Source: an uncultured Lachnospiraceae bacterium
GTDB lineage: Bacteria; Bacillota; Clostridia; Lachnospirales; Lachnospiraceae
NCBI GenBank assembly: GCA_902775485.1
Contig: CACYMJ010000002.1
Location: forward strand, 112,031 to 147,191
Direction: 5' to 3'
DNA: 35,161 nucleotides
Below the pieces are notes generated by a model. The model was not told the DNA's origin. It ran no database searches and saw only the letters and a list, made by a program, of their open reading frames with translations. Positions 16,203 through 23,417 of this stretch are shown here, one piece after another. Position 1 is the first letter of the stretch, and each line of letters begins with the position of its first letter. The translations under genes were made by a program, and so were the position numbers.

Positions 16203-17258
16203 ATGCCGCAGATCGCGATCTCAGTGATCATACCCGTATACAAAGTCAAACCGGAATATCTCCTGGACTGCCTGCAAAGTGTTACTCAGCAGTCTCTTAA
16301 CGATATAGAGATCATACTTGTCGATGACGGGGCCGATGAAGATGTTGCTGCCGTAATGCTTAAGGCTGCTTCCTCGGACTCCCGTATAAAACTGATAAAG
16401 CAGGAACATGCCGGCGTATCTGTTGCAAGAAACAACGGCATCGCATCAGCCTCGGGAAAATATGTGACCTTTGTTGATTCGGATGATCATATCCTTCCTG
16501 ACAATCTTGCCGCAGCCTACGATTTTTCCGAACAAAACGGGCTTGATATATCGATATGGGGAACGTACAAATGCTATCCCGGCCACAAGGACGAGTACAT
16601 GCCCTTTACAGAGACTATCCCTCTTTTATCGGATGATGAGAAACGCGATCTGACACTTAAGACAATGGTCGGATATGTCCCCGTATACGGCAGGAAATGT
16701 ACAAGATGCGGATCCGGTGCCTGCTGTGCAAAGCTGTATCTGCGATCATTTCTTGTCTCGTGCGATATCAGATATCCCGAAGGCGTAGTGCGCTCGGAAG
16801 ACGTGAATTTTAATCTGAGAGCCTATGACAAAGCATCAAGGATCGGTTATCTTCACCGGTTTTTCTACTGTTACAGGATGCATGATGACTCGGCAACATT
16901 TTGTTACCGCGAAAACGGCATCCGCGTTTTCGAAGATGCCCTGCGTGCCATGAGATCCTATCTGGACGAGGCGGGCAAGAGTGAGATCTTCTATCAGGTC
17001 TACTATATGCGCTGCGTATTCTTCTTCCTCGAAAGCATGGATATGGACTATTTTAACAGTGCCAATCCCAATCCTCTGCCCATCAGGCTTAAAATGATGA
17101 AAAAAAAGCTTGACGACGCTCCGTTCTCGGATGCCGTCAGGCTTATTGACAAACATTATCTGACATTTGCGAGACGCATTCCCGTGCTGCTCATGAAGCA
17201 CCGTATGGCTGCATCTCTTGCTCTTTTTTACCGCGTATACAAAAAAATACTCGGATGA
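16203..17258 (+). CDS. GT2-family glycosyltransferase
   Basis: 351 residues from ATG 16203 (GAGG 7 nt upstream; the in-frame TTG at 16188 is rejected). The GT-A domain has ISVIIPVYKVKPEYL, ILVDDGA, ARNNGIASASGKYVTFVDSD with the DSD metal motif, and a C-terminal helical region of the EpsJ/capsule GT2 type. A four-Cys cluster KCTRCGSGACCAK lies in the middle and is unusual for this family; it could bind metal. This is the last gene of the heptose operon. Its stop codon directly abuts the stop of the convergent GT10 gene with no spacer. Donor and acceptor are unknown. Confidence 0.88.
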   Translation: MPQIAISVIIPVYKVKPEYLLDCLQSVTQQSLNDIEIILVDDGADEDVAAVMLKAASSDSRIKLIKQEHAGVSVARNNGIASASGKYVTFVDSDDHILPDNLAAAYDFSEQNGLDISIWGTYKCYPGHKDEYMPFTETIPLLSDDEKRDLTLKTMVGYVPVYGRKCTRCGSGACCAKLYLRSFLVSCDIRYPEGVVRSEDVNFNLRAYDKASRIGYLHRFFYCYRMHDDSATFCYRENGIRVFEDALRAMRSYLDEAGKSEIFYQVYYMRCVFFFLESMDMDYFNSANPNPLPIRLKMMKKKLDDAPFSDAVRLIDKHYLTFARRIPVLLMKHRMAASLALFYRVYKKILG

Positions 17259-18239
17259 CTACCTGCGGTATCTCATCCTGTTCTGCAGCCAGAATACCGC
17301 ACGCCTGGGGTAGTATAATACCCTGTCTATCTTCTGGTAAAACGCAGCCTTTTCCTCATACCGTTTTCCAACATATATCCTGTTGCGCCTGTATGCGCTC
17401 TCTTTGTCCTGAGACAATATCATCTGAAGATAGTCCGAAACATAGTCCTTATCCAGGCAGCATCGTGCATCTGAATCCGGTGCGAGTACCGGCTCATGTA
17501 TCATCTCCATGAATCTTTCGTCATCACCGTCAATCCGCCTGACCTCTTCTAGAACATCTTCAAATGACTCAAAATCGTGACAGTTGATAAATGCCTTCGG
17601 ATTGAATTCCGATGCTATGTCGGGATTTCCCCAGTATATCGGTACGGTACATCCCGCAAAAGCTTCCACTATCTTCTCGGTAGTGTACCCTCTAGCCGAT
17701 GAGTTCTCAAAACACATGGTAAACTTGTAGTCTTTTTCGAATTCTATCTTATCCTTAACGGGGCCGCCGACATTATTACGGTATCTTCCGCCGGAATCCA
17801 CATGTTTGTATCCCTCAAGAAGATCTATCATCTTATCACGCGCCGGATCGCTGATGGCATTGCTGATAACGTAATTGCAGAATTTCATTTTTGCCGGATC
17901 GCACTCAGATGCCTGCTCATGCTTTTTAAGCGCCCAGCTCACCGCACGGTCATAAAGCACATACAGCGGAAGCCTTAAATACCTGTCATTAAACGATATC
18001 TGCTGGAATCCCATGGCATAATCGACGAGATTAAAATCGGGACACAGATTCTCACCCGTGTAGAATATCTTTACACAGTCATATTTCAGATGGCGGTTTC
18101 CGAAATTCGAGCAGAACACGAAATCAGGCTCATCTGACAGAACAACATCGAAGTGTTTTTTCAGTGCTTCGGTTATGAAATTATCATTAGGATCAAAATC
18201 GTCCCAGAAGTCCGAAAATGCTATCTTAACAGTGTTCAT
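17259..18239 (-). CDS. GT10 (alpha-1,3-fucosyltransferase-like) glycosyltransferase
   Basis: 326 residues. The C-terminal GT10 signature is clear: YKFTMCFENSSARGYTTEKI followed by EAFAGCTVPIYWGNPDI, the GDP-sugar binding core of bacterial FucTs. The N-terminal half (PDFVFCSNFGNRHLKYDCVK, IFYTGEN) fits the acceptor domain. The C-terminus is basic (Arg/Tyr-rich). GT10 enzymes use GDP-L-fucose. No gmd/fcl genes occur in the window, while the neighbouring operon makes GDP-heptose, so another GDP-sugar donor is conceivable. GGGGG precedes the ATG by about 4 nt. The gene overlaps the upstream GT2 by 14 nt, indicating coupling. Confidence 0.88.
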   Translation of the reverse strand: MNTVKIAFSDFWDDFDPNDNFITEALKKHFDVVLSDEPDFVFCSNFGNRHLKYDCVKIFYTGENLCPDFNLVDYAMGFQQISFNDRYLRLPLYVLYDRAVSWALKKHEQASECDPAKMKFCNYVISNAISDPARDKMIDLLEGYKHVDSGGRYRNNVGGPVKDKIEFEKDYKFTMCFENSSARGYTTEKIVEAFAGCTVPIYWGNPDIASEFNPKAFINCHDFESFEDVLEEVRRIDGDDERFMEMIHEPVLAPDSDARCCLDKDYVSDYLQMILSQDKESAYRRNRIYVGKRYEEKAAFYQKIDRVLYYPRRAVFWLQNRMRYRR

Positions 18240-19053
18240 TCTGCCCCCTGTGTATACGTTGAAGTTTCCTGATGAGCATGATCACCCATCTCGGAAAACG
18301 GTCCATAACAAACTGTTTTATCTTAAGTGATCGTATCTTTTTATCGTAAGCATCGCCCGGATACAGATCGATACCGTGTTTTCTCTGGATCGCAGCCGTT
18401 TCGACAAAGGTGTTCAGAATATTTACCGAAGACAGCCCGTCAAGCGTTACCTTGCAGACGCGGACACCAAGATCATGAAATGCCGTGCCGCTTTGAAACG
18501 CATTTAAGAGAAAATCGTAATCAGCACCGATCCTGTATGATTCGTCAAACGGGAATTTTTCAAGCAGTTTTCTTGAAGCGAAAACCGACTGATGCGAGAA
18601 CGGCATCTTCTGTTCCATAACGGAAATATCCTTGATAAAGCGATAGGTCTGTCCGAATTCAACGGCCGCACAATCCCCGTAGAAAACACATCCGTCACCG
18701 GATGCATCTTCCGTTTCCGAGATAACGGCAGCCACATCCGTAAGAGTACGGGAGGTATATAAACAGTCATCTGCGTTCATAAAGTTCACATACTGTCCGA
18801 GTGCATGTCTGACGGCATTGTTCATTCCCTCATATATCCCGTGATCGGCCTGCGAGAAGACCTTATAATCTATCCCCGCCGCAGCAAAAGCATCCTCATA
18901 TGAACGGGCGACAGCGACAGTATCATCCGTTGAGGCACCGTCCATAACGATATACTCAAAATCCCGACAGTCCTGTGCCAGCACCGACTCTATCGTCTTC
19001 TTTATACAGTTTTGCGCATTCCGGCACGTTGTGATCACGGAAATAAGCGGCAT
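18226..19053 (-). CDS. GT2-family glycosyltransferase (WcaA/PGL-like)
   Basis: 275 residues from ATG 19053, which has AGAGGG 7 nt upstream. The TTG at 19077 would place that site inside the gene. Motifs: ISVITTCRNAQNCIKKTI, IVMDGASTDDT, GIYEGMNNAV and FMNADD (DxD-like). These define GT2 enzymes related to colanic acid and PGL-type transferases. A basic amphipathic tail (FPRWVIMLIRKLQRIHRG) may dock at the membrane. It is co-transcribed with the GT10 gene and lies 63 nt after mntP on the same strand. Sugar specificity is unknown. Confidence 0.88.
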   Translation of the reverse strand: MPLISVITTCRNAQNCIKKTIESVLAQDCRDFEYIVMDGASTDDTVAVARSYEDAFAAAGIDYKVFSQADHGIYEGMNNAVRHALGQYVNFMNADDCLYTSRTLTDVAAVISETEDASGDGCVFYGDCAAVEFGQTYRFIKDISVMEQKMPFSHQSVFASRKLLEKFPFDESYRIGADYDFLLNAFQSGTAFHDLGVRVCKVTLDGLSSVNILNTFVETAAIQRKHGIDLYPGDAYDKKIRSLKIKQFVMDRFPRWVIMLIRKLQRIHRGQNEHC

Positions 19054-19116
19054 GTCATATCCCTCTTTCAATCGCAATCTTCTGTAATTCTACATGGACA
19101 CTGAAGATATCGCAAA

Positions 19117-19704
19117 TCACGCAAGCATTCCCTTTACGAATATCTCGATACCGATACCGATAAGTATCACTCCGCCCAATATCGAAGCCTTTCCGGCCAG
19201 TTTTGTTCCAAATCTTTTTCCCAATACAAGACCTGCAAAACAGATCACAAACGTCACCGCTCCGATGATAACAGATGCGGTAAATGCCATGAGCAGTCCG
19301 TATTCCGCAATTGTAAAACCGACAGATAGAGCGTCTATGGAAGTGGCTACCCCCTGAACCAGGATCGTTGCTGCGCCGGTTCCGCTTTGAGGTTTATCAG
19401 CGTCTTTATTCCCGATCCCTTCAAGGATCATTTTTCCGCCTATGAACAGCAACAGAACAAGAGCTATCCACGGCACCGCTTTTTCAAATTCCGTAAAAAA
19501 AGAGACGAGCGTATGGACACATATCCATCCGATCATCGGCATAGCCCACTGAAAAAGAGAAAATACACCTGCAATGGTACACATTCTCTTTCTGCTCATA
19601 AAAGACTCTCTTAATCCGTTTGCAAGGGATACGGAAAATGCATCCATTGCAAGTCCCGTCCCAAGCAGGGCGCTGTTTAGCACGAACAGCATGTTCAGAT
19701 CCAT
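19117..19704 (-). CDS. mntP: Manganese efflux pump MntP
   Basis: 195 residues, six membrane helices, the MntP/YebN length. The two symmetry-related motifs with membrane aspartates, GLAMDAFSVSLANG and ATSIDALSVGFTI, are intact. The protein exports Mn2+ from the cytoplasm and protects against manganese overload. No yybP-ykoY manganese riboswitch is seen upstream. Instead the ATG comes one base after the stop of a truncated CDF transporter fragment, in the operon of an OhrR-like regulator and a peroxidase. Manganese handling thus appears tied to oxidative stress here. The ribosome binding site is weak (GGTAAGTG), consistent with coupling. Confidence 0.93.
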   Translation of the reverse strand: MDLNMLFVLNSALLGTGLAMDAFSVSLANGLRESFMSRKRMCTIAGVFSLFQWAMPMIGWICVHTLVSFFTEFEKAVPWIALVLLLFIGGKMILEGIGNKDADKPQSGTGAATILVQGVATSIDALSVGFTIAEYGLLMAFTASVIIGAVTFVICFAGLVLGKRFGTKLAGKASILGGVILIGIGIEIFVKGMLA

Positions 19705-19705
19705 A

Positions 19706-19867
19706 TCACTTACCGGTCGTCATTTCTCCAAAATCGGTATCCATCGCGATCGAACTGCATAGCAGCCCTATTGCGGCCTTAAATGCCGCAAGCATTACGT
19801 TAGCGGCGATCCCGATGATGCTGGTTTTGACTATTATCTTTTCTCTCGAATAACCGTTCCCGTTCAT
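19706..19867 (-). pseudogene. Truncated cation diffusion facilitator (CDF) transporter, N-terminus only
   Basis: A 53-codon frame opens at an ATG that overlaps the regulator stop by one base (TGATG). Its sequence (SREKIIVKTSIIGIAANVML, then AAFKAAIGLLCSSIA) is the N-terminus and first membrane helix of CDF metal exporters of Clostridia. There the next residues are normally an Asp-bearing VLDAVNNLSDA helix. Here it instead reads MDTDFGEMTTGK and stops. The rest of the transporter (about 300 residues) is absent; mntP begins immediately. It looks like a deletion remnant. A short functional peptide is possible but has no support. Confidence 0.7.
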
Positions 19868-20301
19868 CATGCTTCATCAAGGAACATATACAACAGTCTG
19901 TATAACTGCTCTGCGTCCTTCTTGTTGAGGACCGGACCTTTTTTGCCGAGTTCCAGAGGTATATCCTTGCACTTTTCCTTAAGCTCGTTACCCTTTTCTG
20001 TGACGGAAACTATCGTAACCCTTTCATCTTCCTTCGAACGCTGTCTGGTGACGTAACCTTCCTTCTCAAGATTTTTAAGAAGAGGTGTGAGCGTTCCGGC
20101 ATCCAGATGAAGAATGCTGCCAAGCTGTCCGACATTTACGCTTTCCTTTTCCCACAGTACCATAAAAACGATATACTGTGTATATGTGAGTCCGAGCGGT
20201 TTAAGATAGGGCGTATATGCGTTCACTATCTTTCTTCCGCATGCATACATCGGAAAACACAACTGGTTTTTGAGTAAAAGCTGTTCGTATTCCTGTGCCA
20301 T
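19867..20301 (-). CDS. MarR-family regulator, OhrR-like (peroxide-sensing)
   Basis: 144 residues, winged-helix MarR fold. The N-terminus NQLCFPMYACGRKI places Cys15 exactly where OhrR repressors carry their reactive cysteine, followed by the Tyr residues that contact it (YTPYL, LTYTQY). Cys21 is a second cysteine that could form a disulfide. The recognition helix region is VGQLGSILHLDAGTLTPLLK and the wing is RQRSKEDERVT. OhrR represses peroxidase genes until oxidised by organic hydroperoxide. The gene follows gpx by 37 nt and probably autoregulates through the 20927-20955 promoter. AGGAGG lies 14 nt before the ATG, unusually far; a CTG at 20313 is a less likely start. Confidence 0.85.
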   Translation of the reverse strand: MAQEYEQLLLKNQLCFPMYACGRKIVNAYTPYLKPLGLTYTQYIVFMVLWEKESVNVGQLGSILHLDAGTLTPLLKNLEKEGYVTRQRSKEDERVTIVSVTEKGNELKEKCKDIPLELGKKGPVLNKKDAEQLYRLLYMFLDEA

Positions 20302-20338
20302 GATAATCTGCAGTACCTCCTAAAGCACCTGTTCTGTA

Positions 20339-20881
20339 TTATAACAGACTCTCAACACATTCGGCCACTTTTTCCATCTTCTCGGTAGGCTCAAATCTGG
20401 CAATAACGTTTCCCGACCTGTCAACAACAAACTTGGTAAAGTTCCATTTGATCTCGGGATTGTTCTTGTAATCCTTGTCTATCTTTGCGAGCATCGCACT
20501 CATTGCAAATGCTTTGGGACCTTTGCCGAAACCTTCGAAACCCTTCTGCTCCTTCAGGTATTTGAACAGAGGGATCGCATTCTCCCCGTTAACGTCTGAC
20601 TTCTTCATCTGAGGGAACTGCGTATTGTACTTAAGCGAACAGAATTCGTGTATCTCTTCATCGGTTCCGGGTGTCTGGCCCGCAAACTGGTTGCAGGGAA
20701 CGTCCACAACCTCAAATCCTCTGTCGTGATACTTCTCATACATGTCTTCGATATCCTTGTACTGGGGAGTGAATCCGCATCCGGTAGCGGTATTTACCAC
20801 AAGTACCACCTTACCTTCGTAATCCTTCATTGATATCTCTTCGCCCGCTGCATTTACTACACTCTGATCATAAAATCCCAT
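20339..20881 (-). CDS. Glutathione peroxidase family thiol peroxidase (Cys type)
   Basis: 180 residues, thioredoxin fold. The catalytic tetrad of the family is present: peroxidatic Cys35 in NTATGCGFTPQ, Gln69 in FAGQT, and Trp146/Asn147 in KWNFTKF. Cys81 in CSLKYNTQFP is positioned as the resolving cysteine of thioredoxin-dependent GPx enzymes, so it likely reduces hydroperoxides with thioredoxin rather than glutathione. The active site codon is TGC, so it is not a selenoprotein. AGGAGG stands 8 nt upstream. It is the first gene of a leftward unit with the OhrR-like regulator, the CDF stub and mntP. Confidence 0.93.
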   Translation of the reverse strand: MGFYDQSVVNAAGEEISMKDYEGKVVLVVNTATGCGFTPQYKDIEDMYEKYHDRGFEVVDVPCNQFAGQTPGTDEEIHEFCSLKYNTQFPQMKKSDVNGENAIPLFKYLKEQKGFEGFGKGPKAFAMSAMLAKIDKDYKNNPEIKWNFTKFVVDRSGNVIARFEPTEKMEKVAECVESLL

Positions 20882-20926
20882 GACTTATACCTCCTTTAAA
20901 ATAGATTGTTATTTATCTTTGTTCAT

Positions 20927-20955
20927 ATTATATTTTATCCAATATATTTTGTCAA
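20927..20955 (-). promoter_or_regulatory. Sigma-A promoter of gpx with palindromic operator in the spacer
   Basis: On the minus strand TTGACA (20950-20955), 17 nt, TATAAT (20927-20932), a full consensus. The 18-bp palindrome TATATTnnATnnAATATA (20929-20946) fills the spacer and overlaps the -10. The same arrangement recurs at 23314-23342 with 27/29 identity. Confidence 0.8.
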
Positions 20956-20976
20956 CATCATTTTTTGTTTTCTCAT

Positions 20977-20996
20977 AAAACCGCAAAGGTTTACGG
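20977..20996 (-). terminator. Weak terminator of the AlkZ-related gene
   Basis: On the minus strand CCGTAAA and TTTGCGG (20981-20996) can pair around the stop codon with a tiny loop, followed by TTTT (20977-20980). The stem is short, so it is only a possible terminator. Confidence 0.35.
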
Positions 20997-21752
20997 CCTT
21001 TTGCCGATCATCTTCGTTATGGCCGGATCATCGGCGCCGGGGAACATATCCTTAATGCGCCCCGTTATCCTGTCATAACTTACCGCAGGGCTTTCATCAT
21101 ACGCTTTGGTCACAGCCTCATATCCCCATACGGCTTCCGGAGGGAGCATGACCGAAACAGGCATGCCGTACTCTTCGCCGCGTTTATTCGTACGTCTGTG
21201 AAAATCGGTTATCACAAGATACGTCTGCATCTGAAGACCGGTGACGATCCCGGGATAATTTTTCAGTCCGCCCTTTCCGAATCCGGCCTTTTTCTTAAGT
21301 TCGGTAGACAGTATCTGATCATCGGGAAACGTGACATCGCCGTCCTCATCCCTTCCGGTGAGCATATCCATGATCTTCTTTTCCCTCTGACCGGCCAGGC
21401 CGTCTTCCCAGCGGGCATCAAAATCATATCCGCCTCTTCTGTAATTACAAAAGTACGGGAGCCACTCGAGACTTATGAATCCTGCCTTCTGATCGAAGAA
21501 CTTGCCGTATGCCACCTTATGGCTTGCCGCGATGATCTCTCGCCATTCCCACGGATCCTCCTGCCTTATACCTGTCCACCAGTAGTCCGCACAAACGTGT
21601 TCCTCCGCGGAAAACCCCTCGACCGGATTGGCAAACAACGGCAGAAACCCCACTTCGTTGATCCAGTTGACAAGTTCCTGCCATGTCCTGATCCTGTACG
21701 GATCATCCGCGTCAAGTCCTTTCATGATCCATATTCCGTCTTCAACCGCCAT
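20991..21752 (-). CDS. AlkZ-related protein (function unproven)
   Basis: 253 residues, no signal peptide or membrane helix. The sequence is rich in Trp and Tyr (YWWTGIRQEDPWEWREIIAA, then ISLEWLPYFCNYRRGGYDFD). I associate this pattern with the AlkZ-related proteins of Clostridia, distant relatives of the AlkZ/YcaQ winged-helix DNA glycosylases. The C-terminal half (LQMQTYLVITDFHRRTNKRG) is predicted helical. I cannot point to the QxQ catalytic motif of true AlkZ, so glycosylase activity is uncertain. AGGAAGG stands 7 nt before the ATG. It lies 36 nt after flavodoxin on the same strand, within the redox island. Confidence 0.55.
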   Translation of the reverse strand: MAVEDGIWIMKGLDADDPYRIRTWQELVNWINEVGFLPLFANPVEGFSAEEHVCADYWWTGIRQEDPWEWREIIAASHKVAYGKFFDQKAGFISLEWLPYFCNYRRGGYDFDARWEDGLAGQREKKIMDMLTGRDEDGDVTFPDDQILSTELKKKAGFGKGGLKNYPGIVTGLQMQTYLVITDFHRRTNKRGEEYGMPVSVMLPPEAVWGYEAVTKAYDESPAVSYDRITGRIKDMFPGADDPAITKMIGKRP

Positions 21753-21788
21753 ATATATACCTTCCTGCCATCTTTTCCTTTAACCGTA

Positions 21789-22226
21789 TCAGATATCGGA
21801 TGCGGATTTTACAAGTTTTGCGTCCACCGAAAGGGCACCCTTAAGTGACGGAGCCAATTTCTCGGCCGTCTTACCGATACCGCTTCCGCCCGATGTTGCA
21901 AATGCGTGTACGGTCTTGTTGCTCCAGTCATACGATGCGGCAAACGTATGGATGACTCTCGGGGCCTGTCCGTACCAGATCGGGAATCCTATATATACAT
22001 TATCGTATTCGCCAAAATTTTCAATCCTTCCCTCCACGGGAACATCCTTACCGCCGATCTGCTCTCGGTTACATCTTGAGACCGGATTGATATAATTGAT
22101 ATCCGATTTCGTATACGGCTCCTTCGGAACTATCTCAAAAACGTCTGCTCCGATCTTTAGTGCATACTCCCGGGCCACCTTTGCCGTTGTGCCCTGTGCG
22201 CTGAAAAATGCTACAAGTGTTTTCAT
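21789..22226 (-). CDS. Flavodoxin
   Basis: 145 residues. The FMN phosphate loop FFSAQGTTAKVA lies at residues 8-19. GFPIWYGQAPRV carries the Trp and Tyr that flank the isoalloxazine, and ATSGGSGIGKT is the second flavin loop. The length and motifs fit the Flavodoxin_4 group, small FMN electron carriers often found with nitroreductases and aldo/keto reductases in anaerobes. GGAGG is 7 nt upstream. It could supply electrons to the nitroreductase or to other reductases of the window (inference). Confidence 0.88.
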   Translation of the reverse strand: MKTLVAFFSAQGTTAKVAREYALKIGADVFEIVPKEPYTKSDINYINPVSRCNREQIGGKDVPVEGRIENFGEYDNVYIGFPIWYGQAPRVIHTFAASYDWSNKTVHAFATSGGSGIGKTAEKLAPSLKGALSVDAKLVKSASDI

Positions 22227-22264
22227 AATTTACCTCCGTTTCATTGATCCGTTTAAAATCATAT

Positions 22265-22384
22265 CTATGCGCTGATCGCGCCCTTTATCAGCTGCTCGAC
22301 CAGCTCGCGTTTTTCATACAATACGCATCCGCCGTCATGATCATCCTTTAAGATATCACCGCCCTGCAGCTTCTTTCTGACAGC
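22265..22384 (-). pseudogene. C-terminal gene fragment of unknown family
   Basis: Between nitroreductase and flavodoxin, a minus-strand frame of 39 codons reads KKLQGGDILKDDHDGGCVLY, then EKRELVEQLIKGAISA and a TAG stop. Its codon usage resembles real genes, but it has no start codon. An in-frame TGA precedes it, and the adjacent frame continues plausibly upstream, as if a frameshift had occurred. I do not recognise the family. It is probably the tail of a deleted gene. Confidence 0.3.
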
Positions 22385-22449
22385 TCATTTGCATGGCAAT
22401 ACATCCTTATGGTATCTTCATATCATTTACAGGCATCATAATTATGTGG

Positions 22450-23259
22450 TCAGTGCATACTTACACTTGCAACATACTCGGCATCATCCGGTATTTCCAG
22501 GCCCGGATCGTTAACATTAACATCCGCCTTGATTCCCTTTTCCTCAAGTCCCGACATGAAGTGGCATATCGCGATACCTACGTCTATCTTCTGCAGATCT
22601 CCTGTTGCATCACTTACGTATCCATTATCCTTCTTTTCATAGAAATGGTAAATACCGTCTGCAAGTATGATCCTCCATGGCTGTTTGTTCACCGCCGAAG
22701 GTGCCCATCTTACCATTTCAAGAATATCCTTCATTTCCTCATCCGCTTCGAGAGGCCGGCCCCATGCACCGTCAAAGAAGAGCTTTTCCGCCGGAATACG
22801 GCTATCGGCACCGATCCCCTTTCTCATCATCGTCTCTTTGAGGGATCTCTTCTTCGCAGGATATCCGAGGGGACTGATGCACGGCATCATGCTGTCCTGC
22901 GTAAGTCCTGCCGCGCGTTCGAACAGATCTCGCTTCATCGTTCCTCCGATCCAGACCGTACCTATCCCAAGCTTCCATGCATACAATACAAGCTTCTCAA
23001 ACGAATAACCGAATGCCACATCCGCATAAGGCTTCTTCTCCACGATACCTGCCACATACAGCTGCTCACCGGAAAGGACCGGACTTGAAAGTCCGTATTC
23101 CTTCGCATCAAGAAGTTTGAATCTGACGGGGATATCGAACGGATTCGGAATATCCCTGATATATTCTTCGACTGCATTACGGTCCTCTTCACTCAGCGGT
23201 CTTTGTTCAAATGAACGCACGCTTTTTCTTCCCTTTACTGTTTCCAACAGATTACCCAT
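22450..23259 (-). CDS. Nitroreductase family protein (TM1586-like)
   Basis: 269 residues from ATG 23259 (AAGGAG 7 nt upstream; the ATG at 23277 would swallow that site). It begins LLETVKGRKSVRSFEQRPLS, the RxS/RxF FMN-binding signature of nitroreductases, and continues with LVLYAWKLGIGTVWIGGTM and MVRWAPSAVNKQPWRI. The last is the second FMN-binding segment, typical of the single-chain TM nitroreductase family. It reduces nitro or quinone-type compounds with NAD(P)H. It is the first gene of its unit, and its promoter (23314-23342) is nearly identical to that of gpx. Confidence 0.88.
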   Translation of the reverse strand: MGNLLETVKGRKSVRSFEQRPLSEEDRNAVEEYIRDIPNPFDIPVRFKLLDAKEYGLSSPVLSGEQLYVAGIVEKKPYADVAFGYSFEKLVLYAWKLGIGTVWIGGTMKRDLFERAAGLTQDSMMPCISPLGYPAKKRSLKETMMRKGIGADSRIPAEKLFFDGAWGRPLEADEEMKDILEMVRWAPSAVNKQPWRIILADGIYHFYEKKDNGYVSDATGDLQKIDVGIAICHFMSGLEEKGIKADVNVNDPGLEIPDDAEYVASVSMH

Positions 23260-23313
23260 ATCATATCTCCTTTTCATTCGATATTAACGTAATGACTTTT
23301 TACCTTTTGTCAC

Positions 23314-23342
23314 ATTATATTTTATGCAATATATTCTGTCAA
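23314..23342 (-). promoter_or_regulatory. Sigma-A promoter of the nitroreductase gene with palindromic operator
   Basis: On the minus strand TTGACA (23337-23342), 17 nt, TATAAT (23314-23319). The palindrome TATATTnnATnnAATATA occupies 23316-23333, matching the gpx site in sequence and in position relative to -35/-10. Confidence 0.8.
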
Positions 23343-23357
23343 GGATATTTTCTTTCC

Positions 23358-23387
23358 TTGACAGGGTATCCGGCGGCTCAATATAAT
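23358..23387 (+). promoter_or_regulatory. Sigma-A promoter of the YczE/YitT-like gene
   Basis: TTGACA (23358-23363), an 18-nt spacer and TATAAT (23382-23387), 31 nt before the ATG at 23418. It starts 15 nt from the -35 of the divergent nitroreductase promoter, so regulators bound there could affect both. Confidence 0.75.
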
Positions 23388-23417
23388 ATCACAAAAGTTT
23401 TTGACAGGAGAACAACC

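Noticed and set aside
19705-19866. yybP-ykoY manganese riboswitch upstream of mntP
   Set aside because: The interval codes for the CDF N-terminal fragment and shows none of the riboswitch's conserved loops.
20339-20881. Selenocysteine glutathione peroxidase
   Set aside because: The catalytic codon is TGC (Cys35), not TGA.
22393-23088. 231-codon open frame on the plus strand
   Set aside because: It is antisense to the nitroreductase and its composition (Cys/Ile/His-rich) is not gene-like.
23211-23417. N-terminal extension of the YczE/YitT-like protein
   Set aside because: The extension runs through both divergent promoters and has no ribosome binding site, while ATG 23418 has CAGGAG 7 nt upstream.
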